Assembly (NCBI GenBank): GCA_027943335.1
Contig: BSBK01000873.1
Span: 1,252,001 to 1,316,000, forward strand
Direction of reading: 5' to 3'
From: Chamaecyparis obtusa
Taxonomy: Eukaryota; Streptophyta; Pinopsida; Cupressales; Cupressaceae
Length of the DNA: 64,000 nt
How positions within the stretch are numbered: the stretch's first letter is position 1; every line of letters begins with the position of its first letter. Below, piece by piece: positions 12,191 to 22,230 of the stretch. The notes under the pieces were generated by a model, which saw only the letters and a list, made by a program, of their open reading frames with translations, searched no databases and had not been told where the DNA came from. A program made the position numbers and the translations under genes.

Positions 12191-12930
12191 GTAAGGATGA
12201 GTTCCTGTAGCAATTCTCTTCTGCCGTTGGTGACACACTTCCTACAGTAACTCGTAATGAACTTTTTGCTCATTTGCCTTCCTCACTCTAGAAGATCTTG
12301 TCACTTTCATAATAAACACTTTCTTAATGAAAGTCACTTCTCCATAATAAAATTCCATTTCATTTCTTGTCTATCACCCATCCACCTCATTTATTCTTCA
12401 TTTGTGGATAACAACAACTTCCACCTCAGTAGCAATTTAGGTTAGCACACATTTCAAGGTATGCAATTTTAATTTGTTTTTCTGATTATATTTTTGTATG
12501 CCTTATCACCTATGCAAGTGTGGGACCACTTGCCAAATTTTAGCTCGGGGGGGAAGTTATATTAGTTTTTTGTCATTATGTTTATGCAATCTTTATATTT
12601 ATTCCTTTATCCTGTCATACTTGCATTTCTTGTCATGATTTGACACTTTTTGAAAATCATTGTGCTGCGATGTTATTTTGCACATATGAAGTAAAGGTGG
12701 CAAGTTATGTCAAGTACGAGTTCTACAGAGAGTACTTATGAGTAATTATGAGAAGTTAAGAGATAATTTGCATTTATATTACTTATGAGCTCATTTTCTG
12801 AGCTGCATTGCTAGAAATTTCCAAATTTGAAATATTCTTGTAACCTGCCTTTTCAAGCCTCCTCATTCAAAATTATTCTTGTTTGTTTTTATCTCCTGCA
12901 ACTCCATTTTGGGTATCTCAAAAACCAAAA
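12191..12930 (+). other. Spacer after pol with an internal polypurine tract
   Basis: Non-coding. At 12,541-12,556 it has TTAGCTCGGGGGGGAA, very like the 3' polypurine tract at 15,605-15,621 (TTAAGCTGGGGGGAA). Otherwise it is AT-rich, leading to the Met at 12,932 that begins the extra module. Confidence 0.6.
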
Positions 12931-12931
12931 G

Positions 12932-15605
12932 ATGGGAGGTGACCTCATTCGTAGGGAGCCCACTATGCATAATATTTTTCTAGAAGACCAAAATTGTAGG
13001 CCATATTTTCAGGCAAGGGGTTGGATAGATTATATCCAGAAGCTAACTTGCTGGGATGATGAAGTTGCAATACAGTTTTTGAACTCATTAAAAGATGGAG
13101 TGGCTATAGTCAAAGGACTAAGGGTGCCATTTTCATAGGCAATTTTGGTAGAAGTTATGGGGTTACCATAGGAAGGGGAGGAATTTGTAGAAAATCTTGA
13201 TCCAACTGCATCCAGAGCTCAGTTCACTCTGCATTCCTACCCACCGCTTGAAGTTGACCAGAAATAAGGTACATTTAGACTGTTTCTTCCAGAGCCGTTT
13301 AGGCAATCTGTGTTTTATGTCATTAGATATTTTACCTATGAAGGATGATATTCATTCTTGCATTCCATTCACTTTAAATTCTTGAGTTGTTTAAGACATG
13401 ACAATAGGCCTATCAATGTTCCTAGTTTTGTGTTTGGCATCTTGTCAAAGCAGGCCACTCTAGTTCAGGAGGGTAAATGTAATTCTATCTCACACCACTG
13501 TTTAATCAAATTGATAGTTGAGAAAGCCTTAAGGGAGCAGTCAGAAATCTCCTATGATGAATTTTTGCTGCAAGGGTTTAAGGAACCAACCCCAGAACCA
13601 ATTGGGTGGAGGGTGGGACAGAGGATTAAAACCAATAAAGGGGTTAGGAAATTTTTTATTGAACTTGGACAATTTTCTTTGTCCAAGGAGAAATCTAGGG
13701 TTAAGACCCCTAACTCCCCTCATTCCTCGACTTCAAGGTTAATTCATGAAGAGGAATTAGAGACTTCTGCAGAAAAGGTTGAAGTTGCTCCTATAGTGGA
13801 AATAGTTTCCCTGAAGGATAGGAAAAAGAAAAATAACCCTGGTACTAGTCAGTAGGCTAAGGCATCCCCTACAGCCACAAGCACTTCCAGAAAAAGGAAA
13901 GTTCCTGAAGAGAAGAAAGAAACTCTGCTAAGGAGAAGTAATTAGAGGAATTCAAGCACAACTTCAAAGATTCCAGTTGATGAGCTAACTATAGAACAAG
14001 ATTTTGGACGGAAGGAAGAAGAGGTTAGAAACATTCACCAAGAAGCTAAAATACAACTTGAAATCTCTAGGTAGGAAGAACAGGGGACTGAGATTATGCA
14101 ACAGGAAACATTTGAGGGGTTTCTTGATATTGAAATAGAATAGGTTCCTAGTAAGCTAGCAAATGCAAAAGTCATTATAAACCATCTCAAAAGAGCAAGC
14201 TTATGTGTTTCAGAGAAGAGGTTCAACTTCTAGGAGCCCTCAGCAAAATGACTCAGATAGTGATGACTCAGATAGTTACATTAGGGAAGAAGATGAGACA
14301 ATGTTTTCTCCTACAGCAAAAAGGAGTCCCTATGAAGAGAACCCTGATATTGATGCAGACCTTGTTAATAAGGTAGTAGAGAAAATTTTGAATGAAGGAT
14401 TAGATACATTGGCCTCAATGGCTCAACAATGCTCTAATACTGAGAGGGCTATGATCATCTGGATAGATCCTTTGAAGAAGGCAAGTGAAAATAATGGTAA
14501 GTCACTTGTTCATACAATAGTAGATAATTCTTGCATTAGTCCCATGTCAGATCAATCTGGTTCAACATCATTGTTATCTGTTATCTTTCAATTTTCTAAA
14601 CAATTAGTTTTTGAGAGAGAGCAGTGGAAACAACAACAAAAAGAACTAAATAGGGTAATAGACTATCATTATCAGGAGACCCTAGTTCAGGAGGAAAAAG
14701 TAGAATAATTGAGTGTGAAACTTGACAAAATCACATCTCTAATTCCTGACATGATGGGCTGTAGATCCCCATCACCTATCTATGCCTTGTTTCTCAAAGA
14801 ACAACTGTTAAACTATCAGATGACATGAATCATGCAAGATAAATATCCCTCATTGCAAGAGCCTACTCAGTTTTCTCAAGCCTTCCATAACTCTCCTGCA
14901 GCCATTCAGAATCTACTGTGTGAACTCTATCTCCATAACCTAGTAGTCCCAAATGATTGAGTTTGGAATCCCTTACTTTATGTTGGGGATATTCAGCTTA
15001 GAGCCCTTATGTCCTAGGTACAAAATGAGATTAGTTGGGACACTCAAGTAAAAGTATATAGGGTTTAGAGCCAGAAATTCCCCTATATCTAAGGTTTGAA
15101 GCCAAAGATCCTCGAACTTACTATTATAATTGGTCAAGGATTGCCCCTTCTGAATCAGGTAGTAAGGTAATCTATCCACTAAGAAATGAAGCATTTAATG
15201 CATATGAATAGCTGGTAGACTCTGAATTGCCTGTAGCTAGAAATGCTATTTAGTGGCACTAGAACAATTTATCTAGGGAGATGAGAAACAGAGAACCACA
15301 TTCACCTCTCAACTTTGCTATGGCAAATCAATGCGCACCTTGGTATATTTCCTTGGGAAGAGAGTGGGAAAGTTTTTGGATTCCACTAACCTTTTAGCCT
15401 CCATTACTAATGTCTCCTCTCCTTGTAAACTTAGAAAATTTAGACAACTTTGATATGAAGAAAGAGAAGGATAGGTGGAAAAGACACAGAGAGACAAAGG
15501 GATTCTATTGGAGTCTTGCAGAAGGAGGTACTGGGTAGAGGATAGCTGCTGATTACAGATTGATAGCCAGGTTGAAGAATTTTTTTGTTGCGAGACCAAC
15601 AAATA
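12932..15605 (+). pseudogene. Extra 3' ORF of the Athila-like element
   Basis: Starts at an ATG in GGDLIRREPTMHNIF and continues with RPYFQARGWIDYIQ and IVKGLRVPFS. The pattern resembles the 'putative plant transposon protein' domain found in the third ORF of Athila-like elements, where an env-like gene is often placed. One frame runs to about 14,190. The frame then shifts and carries Ser/Asp- and Gln-rich segments (SDSDDSDSYIREEDETM, KQQQKEL), and a third segment from 15,110 runs to the stop just before the polypurine tract (ADYRLIARLKNFFVAR). I see no convincing signal peptide or membrane segment, so 'env' is not supported. Function unknown. Confidence 0.6.
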
Positions 15606-15621
15606 GTTAAGCTGGGGGGAA
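15605..15621 (+). other. 3' polypurine tract of the gypsy element
   Basis: TTAAGCTGGGGGGAA sits immediately before the TG of the 3' LTR at 15,622. Its near-copy at 12,541 is discussed with the spacer. Confidence 0.85.
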
Positions 15622-15772
15622 TGATGAGTATAGTTTATGGGATGTTTTGTTTATGATTTTATGAGTCTAGACTTAATATCTTATGGTTTTTCATAAACAT
15701 TATGCAGACTTTTATGTTTCTAAGCTTTAGCCATATGTATATTTGATACTTTTGAAACTAAAGGACAATACT

Positions 15773-15836
<64 letters not shown>

Positions 15837-16883
15837 TAATGGATATTATGATAAAATCTTGTATTTCTCTTCTCTAGTTTTAATGGGTAGTGTTCTTGCA
15901 GCCGTGTGACAAGGATACGTTAAAATAGGAAAACTTATTATAATCTTTGCCTTGGATTTGTGTTTTGGATTCTGGTATGCTAACCTTTTGCAGGAGAAGA
16001 ATAAGTCAACAAGGAGCACAGACTCAAGATTGAGTGGGTCTTTTAATGCGAGTAACTATTTCAGATTTTATCATGGCTCCACTACTTCTATAACTTCCCA
16101 GTTACTGGTTCAGACCAAGTCAATCTGGTTACTGAGTGTTCCTATATTCTTGAAGCACTAAATATGGCTTATCCTCTTGCATAAATGATGTTGTCATTCC
16201 TGTAACTGAAGTTGTTATGCTATGTAATGAAGGACCTAGTTTGTAGGTGTTCTATTTTTCTTAGTTGCTTTTAAATAAGCTGGAACTTATGATTCTAGGC
16301 TAGTTAGATGTTTTGAGTAATTCATACTGTAATCCAGCAACAAAGTGAAATACTTTGATATTCCATATTGTATCTATGTTTTGTTAAGTGAATATATGAT
16401 AGTTCCAGATTTCAATCTTTGAGTTGTAAATCATTCACACTTTTGTGGGGGGCCACGCGGGAGGTGAATTCCTTGTTTATGTTCAAGTAGGATTCAGTTA
16501 AGTTTCTTTGAAGTTGTTAAGCACTGTTGCTCCTGTAGCCACTGGTAACAGAACCACTCACTATTTCCTGCAGCATAGGTTTACTTTTGAAGCATTATCT
16601 ATTTACTGCTAAGATTTTCCTTTAAGTTGTGAGTTAATCTGTAGTTTCAATTGCTAAGTATAAATCTCCTGTAGCAATAGCTTTTACTTTAGTAGTGATG
16701 ACCTTTGAGAAGAACTAAAGCATAAACCTTGTAGCCATCATCTCAAGTTCATGTTCCTAGATTGATACATTTAATGAAGTCTAGCATGATATTCTAAGTA
16801 TATATGTGATAATTTTAAGCAATGAATCACTATCAAAGGATGTCCAATCCTTGGAGTTGCTAGGATATTATTCTGACTAGTTA
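15622..16883 (+). repeat. Gypsy element 3' LTR (1,262 bp)
   Basis: Repeats 5,409-6,623 with scattered substitutions, mostly transitions. Carries a TA-repeat expansion at 15,775-15,832. After its last base the sequence returns to family A, matching copy 2 from about 50,012. Confidence 0.9.
15775..15832. repeat. (TA)n microsatellite inside the LTR
   Basis: About 29 TA units, where the 5' LTR has only about 5-6 at the same place. The expansion occurred after insertion. Confidence 0.95.
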
Positions 16884-19800
16884 GTTGATAGGATGTGCTG
16901 GACGAAAAATTACCCCTAGTCATGGAGTGGATCTAAATGGAGGGATTATGCATGACACCTATTTTGTTGGTTTTCATCATGGTACTTGTCCAGGGCACTT
17001 GAATTGCCAAGTTTTCACCATTGGACGAATATTTTTCTTTTTTTTGATATTTTTCTTGGTTTTTTTTGTTTTTTTTGACTTTTTCCAAATAGATGTTGGT
17101 ACAACCTTATTTGGAGGGATGGATTTATAAAATGACATGGATGAGATGGGGGAGATGGTGGATATGCATGGGGTGAGAGATATGCTGGTAGAAGGTGTTT
17201 GGATGGAACGATGAAAAGTGATTTTGATTGGAGGATGTTGTCAGGACCAACATTGGCACATGTTGTGAGATGGGTGGATGAAGTGGATGGGGTATGGAAG
17301 GCATATGTGGATATGATGGAGGAGTTATGATAGGGGATCTTGGGACATAAGGACCTAGGATAGATTTAGGGGATAGAGGAGGGTAATGAGTAGCTAATGG
17401 ATTAGCAACTTTGGATGCCATTGTGGATATTTCTTTTATTGCATCTTTTTTCTTTGGGATCCACATAGTCTTTGCTTTTTCTTTGGTGGGCCTTTGTGGC
17501 CATTGAGATATATTGGATTATGCTTTTTCTTTGATGGGGATTTATGGCCATAAGGATGCTTTAGATCACTTAATTGGATTATGCTTTTCTTGAGCATGTC
17601 TTTTAGAGTGGACATGGAAATCTCTAGATATTTTTGGATAGTTGCCTTTATGCATTTTTGTTATGGCATCCAAATTGCAAGGAGCATTGGAATGAATATG
17701 TAGAGATGTGTGAGATGGAGGACATATGGATGGAGAGATGGAAGGATATTAGCAAATAGGAGATGTGGGAATGTGCTTTTGTTAATCCCAACTAGGAATG
17801 TTTAGATTTTGGATGAAGGATTGAGTAGGATAAGATGGAGGATACTATTTTGGGATGTAAGGGCTCAAAATGGACTTGGCATGTGAAGGATATGCAATGG
17901 TAGACTTTTGGACATAGGGACTCAAAATGGATTTGGAAGATGAAGGAGGAATGTGATAGGTTGTCCTCAGTTGCACTGATAGAGGAGGAGGAATAGCATT
18001 GTATGCTTTGGAGGGATGATGGGGAGATGTGCTGGTGTGTTTGGATGGGTGCTTAAATTTTTCTTTAGCTATACCAACATTTCTAGAGGAAGTACCTTCT
18101 TGAGATGTGTGACCAATGGCACATGATTTTGGATGTTTCTTATCTTGGATGGGCTCTAGATTTCCTTGTTCATGAGCACCTAAGAATTTACCTTGATAGT
18201 TCCATTTCTTGAGCATTTTATCTAAGCAGGGATACTTCTGACTTGAAGAATAAGATAAACTTCCAATTTCAGGTGTTGCAGTGGAAGATATGAAACTGAT
18301 GTCTTCTACTTCAAGTAGACTACCATTAACAAATGTAAGTGGGCCAAGAGGATAGAGTCATGGTAGTGGGATAGGGAGTGGCTTGTTGTTGTGGGATGAG
18401 AGGGCTAGGCTACTATGCTAGGAAGTACTACTGCTGTGGGGGAGGTTGGTAAAAGGGTTGTTGTTGGGAGTGGTACTAGGTTTGGCTGATATAGGAAGGG
18501 TGCATGCCTGCATTACTGGAAGGTGGAAAGGAGGCTTGGGTATGTACTATGGGTGGTTGGGTGAGGGAACCTATATGATGGGTAGATCTGAGTTGTTGTG
18601 ATTGTGGAGGGGTAGCTTACGGAACAACGGATGGCATGGATATGTAATTGGTGAATGTGGGAAAGGATGCGATGAATGACAGTGGTGGTGGTGGTTGCAC
18701 TACTTGGGGGAAGGTTTGCTACTGATGAATTGATTGGAAGAGGTTCCCCTGCATAGGTATTCCCATGGCATGCATTTATGCTTGGTTGAGGCTCCAAGAG
18801 GTGCCAATCCCTACCGAGGGTTGTGATGTGGACGTTGCTGTGAATGTGGGAGTGAGAATGGGGGTTTGTGATACAAGTGGGGGATTTTAGGATGCCATAG
18901 ATGGCATACCTATTGGGAAGGTGAATTTTTGGGCCTGGGTATCGACAACAAACGTGGGAGGTGGAACTTGTGTGGAATGAGATTGTGTAATGGGCTGGAT
19001 AGATGTAGGTGGGGTGGCTTGTGTTGCTCCTTGTACAAGGGACAATGATGCAGAAGCTTGGCTTGCAATGGGTGCAAGTATCATTTGTGTGACAGCTTGC
19101 ACGGGGGGCAGTGGTAGTTGGGAGGATGCTTGCAATTGAGTGGCTACCTGTGAAGAAGCAAGTGGGGGTGGTGTACCCATAATGGAAAGAGGGGTACTTG
19201 TGGGGATTCCTACACTAGGTTGTAGGAGATGTGGGATGGGCGATGCTATATGGGATACTTACATGGTTGGATCATGGATTTGTTGGATGATATAGGGAGG
19301 GATGTTGGTGGAGACATGGATGGGTTTTGTGGGATCAAAAGGGTGTAACTGTGGTGGAATGGGAGTACCCTCCTATGCATAGTTTTCCAAGATGGAAATA
19401 CGGTTTTGTGAAATGATCATGCTTACCATTTGTATGTGTCTTAGAAGACACATGAAAGCTTCGATGGAGTTGGTGGTAGGTGTCTCATTGGGATCTTCCT
19501 ACACATTCTGAATCATTGGTGGTTGGGGATCATACATTACCATCCTGCTAGTGGGATCATTTGGGTCTGTTGAACTAATGGCTTGGTTGGGATCCATTCC
19601 TTTCTGCTTCTTTGACTGTGTCTCAACATACATGAAAATACAAAATTCCTAAGGTGAGGGATGGGGATCATAGAGCTAGATGGGGATTTTAGACATAGAT
19701 GGGGTTGGTGATAGCCTTGGTGTGGGATTGTGGGTGATGAGAGATTTTTTATGATGTGCTAAGGGGTCAAGATGAGCTACCTTTCCTGATGTGGGATCAA

Positions 19801-20823
19801 AATATGTGGGATTTTTGTCCTTGTATAGACTTGTGATATTTGAACGACGGGATCCTTACTAGTGTGAACCAATCGCTAGATCAAGATGATGAGGTCCACA
19901 AGAGCAAGTACTAGCTACCCTAGATAATGCTTAGTCAAATGGGTGTGGCTTGAGGTTTTTGATTCATAGGATAAGGTCTAAGAAACTCAAGATGAGTCCT
20001 TGGATGTGATGTGGATTTATGATGATGATTTGGGTTCTGGATAGGAGATGATGCTAAATGATGCTTCCTAAGAGGATGATGTGAATGCACCTATGGGATT
20101 TCTTAAGGTGAAGGGATGTTGAGAGAACTTCATAGATTTTGAAAGTGGAGGAGATTGAGCCTACTAGTCTTCACTTTCTAACTTGATAAATTGATGGTCA
20201 ACTTGGATTCGAAAAGAAAATTGCTTGATCCTTGCGTTGTACTCTATGTAATCTAATCTAGCTTGGTATTTCTCTTCTTCTTGGATTGTAGTGATAATGG
20301 GTTGGTGATCTTTGAGCTTTCTTTCGACAACCTTCTTTTCTTGATATACACGGGGCGCTGGAAGCTTAACTTTCTTGTGCTTTACTAGTTTGGTCATAGG
20401 TCCAAAAATACCTCTGATCTCTAGATACTGGAATAGATCAAGCTAGGAAGTGACTATGGTAAGTATACCTTGGCTTGGTTTTGAACAAACTTGATTTCTC
20501 TTTCAGGATAGTTGACAAACAATCCCACAAGAGACAAATATATCTTGTGGGAGAATAGGCAGATGATCTCTTTGGAAAAGAACTTTGTAACCTCAATTTG
20601 TGTATGTTCGAACAAGTGTTTTCACGGGGTCTGATAACTTTGTAACCTCAATTTGTGTATGTTTGAACAAGTGTTTTCATGGGGTCTGATAACTTTGAGA
20701 ACACACACAAGTAATTTCTACCTATAGGAAAAGGTAGTATCACAACCTTTGTCCACAACTTGGTATCCCAAAAGAGGAATACAGATGGTGGGTAATCTTC
20801 AGGCAACCTGAGAAACTAGTTGA
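16884..20823 (-). pseudogene. Family A internal region, Pro/Ser-rich decayed ORF (5' part)
   Basis: The minus strand reads from about 20,397 leftwards. A basic/acidic start is near 20,164-20,397 (VKHKKVKLPAPRVYQEKKV). It is followed by a Gln/Ser/Pro-rich part (18,887-19,180), a segment with WNYQGKFLGAHEQGNLEPIQ (17,845-18,216), and a segment with MWIPKKKDAIKEISTM (17,125-17,466). A short motif, KSILGPYVP or KSILSPYIP, recurs three times in the left half. The 17.1-18.36 kb part matches copy 2 at 50.2-51.48 kb; rightward of about 18,365 the two copies have no visible similarity. No catalytic domain is seen. The likely role is a structural or gag-like protein, but this is inference. Confidence 0.5.
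20581..20690. repeat. 55-bp perfect-period tandem duplication
   Basis: AACTTTGTAACCTCAATTTG begins two adjacent 55-base copies. They differ at two places, both CG in the first copy and TG in the second (GTTCGAAC/GTTTGAAC and CACGG/CATGG), as expected of methyl-cytosine decay. Confidence 0.9.
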
Positions 20824-21663
20824 TGTAGTGTCTAAGAATACTAAACTAAGTTATCATTTAACAAAACAAAGAAAGTAAAACCTTTAAGATTAGACCTACA
20901 AATGAAAGTAATAAAACATGAGGGAATGCAAACCTTAAACCCAAAAAGCCTCCAAAGTGTAGAGGGTTTGTCCAATGAGGATATGTGTACTCATAAACCT
21001 TGCTCAAGCTTCAAGATGTGTGGGAGAAATTTGGCATCATAAGGTCGCTTTTGATGTTTTTGGCTCTCAAATGGGCATGATAACAATACTTTGATGGTGG
21101 ATGATTTTGAATGAAAATAGCCTTCAATTTATAGGGAAAATGAGGGGTGAATGGATGGTCAAGATGGAAAGATGAGGAAGGGTTGAGATGCATCCAAGAG
21201 AGAGCACATGGATTGTGCTTTCTCAAATGCATAGCATTATGACAAGTGTCACAATGAGAGAGGTTGAGAGGAGAGGTCAAATCTTTGAAGAATGTGACCA
21301 TTTTGGGAAGAGGGATGGGAGATGTGTAAGTGCATTCATGGTTGACATGAGGTTTGGGGGTTGGGATATGTGAGGATGTGACAAGAGAGTTGACTTGGGT
21401 TTGCTAACCTATTTGATTAGGATTGTGCAAATGATTAAGGTGTGATTAGGCTTGGATTAGAGGGCAAGTGGGAGAATTAGGAGGATGTGATGGGAGGAGA
21501 GATAATGAGTGGAGGGTTGGATTAGTTAATCATGGGTCATTAGCTAATTAAGAAGGATTAGTATGTGTGAATGGGTTGGGTTGAGTATGAAATACATGTC
21601 AGGAGTTTTGGGATGGGTTTAGTTGAGGGTTAAGGTTGAAATTAAATATTTTATTTAATTTGA
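20824..21663 (-). repeat. Family A 5' LTR, truncated
   Basis: Matches 2,242-3,118 of the complete LTR, including a ~40-base deletion near 21,320 relative to 2,740-2,780. It breaks off at 21,663 in TTTAATTTGA. The last 45 bases of an LTR reappear at 39,635-39,679. About 213 LTR bases (equivalent to 3,119-3,331) are missing at the junction. Confidence 0.8.
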
Positions 21664-22230
21664 CTGGTTGAATTATCGACTGCAACAATCCCTTGGAACT
21701 GGAAGAATAAGATGTTGCTCAATTGGTGTAACAGTCAAAATTGAGACCATTTTTTCATCAAATTATCCACCCAAATTCATCGCAGAAATCATCGAATGTA
21801 TAGCAGCCTGGTCGAATTTAGTCCATTTTATCATTGAATTATCCACGCAAATTCATCGAAGGAACCGTCGAACGTATAAAATCTTGGTCAAATTTAGTAT
21901 TGTGCAAAGGAAAATTTTTTGACCAATGCTAACTTTTGTTTAAAAAAAAATATGACACCATTTTCAATATATTCCTACTTTTAGTTGAATATATTGCTTG
22001 TAACTAGACTAAACTACTAAGCCTTATAAGTGAGGCTTACTACTAGACTTGTAACCAAAATTAAGTCTAGTGCTAATTACTCAGCAATCTTAATTAAATC
22101 AGTAGTCTCCTTTACAATCCCAACAATCAGATTAATAAAATAAAATGATACCAAACAAAAAAACTAATTAAAGGAAGAGGTGTGATCAAGGATCAACACA
22201 ATTAGTTAATATTGGAAAGAAGAAGCATGG
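21664..22230. other. Left part of the block interrupting the LTR, with ~76-bp repeats
   Basis: Two direct copies of a ~76-base unit lie at about 21,757-21,905. They share AATTATCCACCCAAATTCATCG/AATTATCCACGCAAATTCAT, then GTCGAA and TTTAGT. Subterminal repeats like this are usual near the ends of CACTA elements, but no CACTA tip is visible at 21,664. No coding potential. Confidence 0.4.

Larger units (their letters stand above)
5409..16883 (+). mobile_element. Athila-like Ty3/gypsy retrotransposon, full length, 11.5 kb
   Basis: Two LTRs (5,409-6,623 and 15,622-16,883) start TGATGAGT and flank gag, protease, RT, RNase H and integrase in that order on the plus strand, followed by an extra ~2.7-kb coding module. 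The primer-binding site next to the 5' LTR resembles the complement of tRNA-Asp, and the protease carries DLGAS; both are typical of the Athila clade. The flanking 5-mers GTCAA and GTTGA are an imperfect target-site duplication (two transitions). The empty site is seen in the other family A copy near 50,008. All gag-pol segments lie in one frame with many stops but no frameshift, so point decay dominates. Confidence 0.9.
2242..21663 (-). mobile_element. Family A LTR retroelement, copy 1, split by a gypsy insertion
   Basis: Two direct repeats, 2,242-3,376 and 20,824-21,663, share nearly line-for-line sequence starting TGTAGTGTCTAAG. The left one is complete and ends GTGTCTACA, so the LTR has TGTAG...CTACA inverted tips. 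A pyrimidine tract follows it on the plus strand, whose complement is the polypurine tract AAAGAGGGGCAAAA. The element therefore runs on the minus strand, with the 3' LTR on the left. About 6 kb of internal sequence remains after removing the nested gypsy element (5,409-16,883). It shows a Pro/Ser-rich decayed ORF but no protease, integrase, reverse transcriptase or RNase H. That makes it a LARD-like, non-autonomous element. No clean primer-binding site is visible next to 20,824. Confidence 0.75.
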
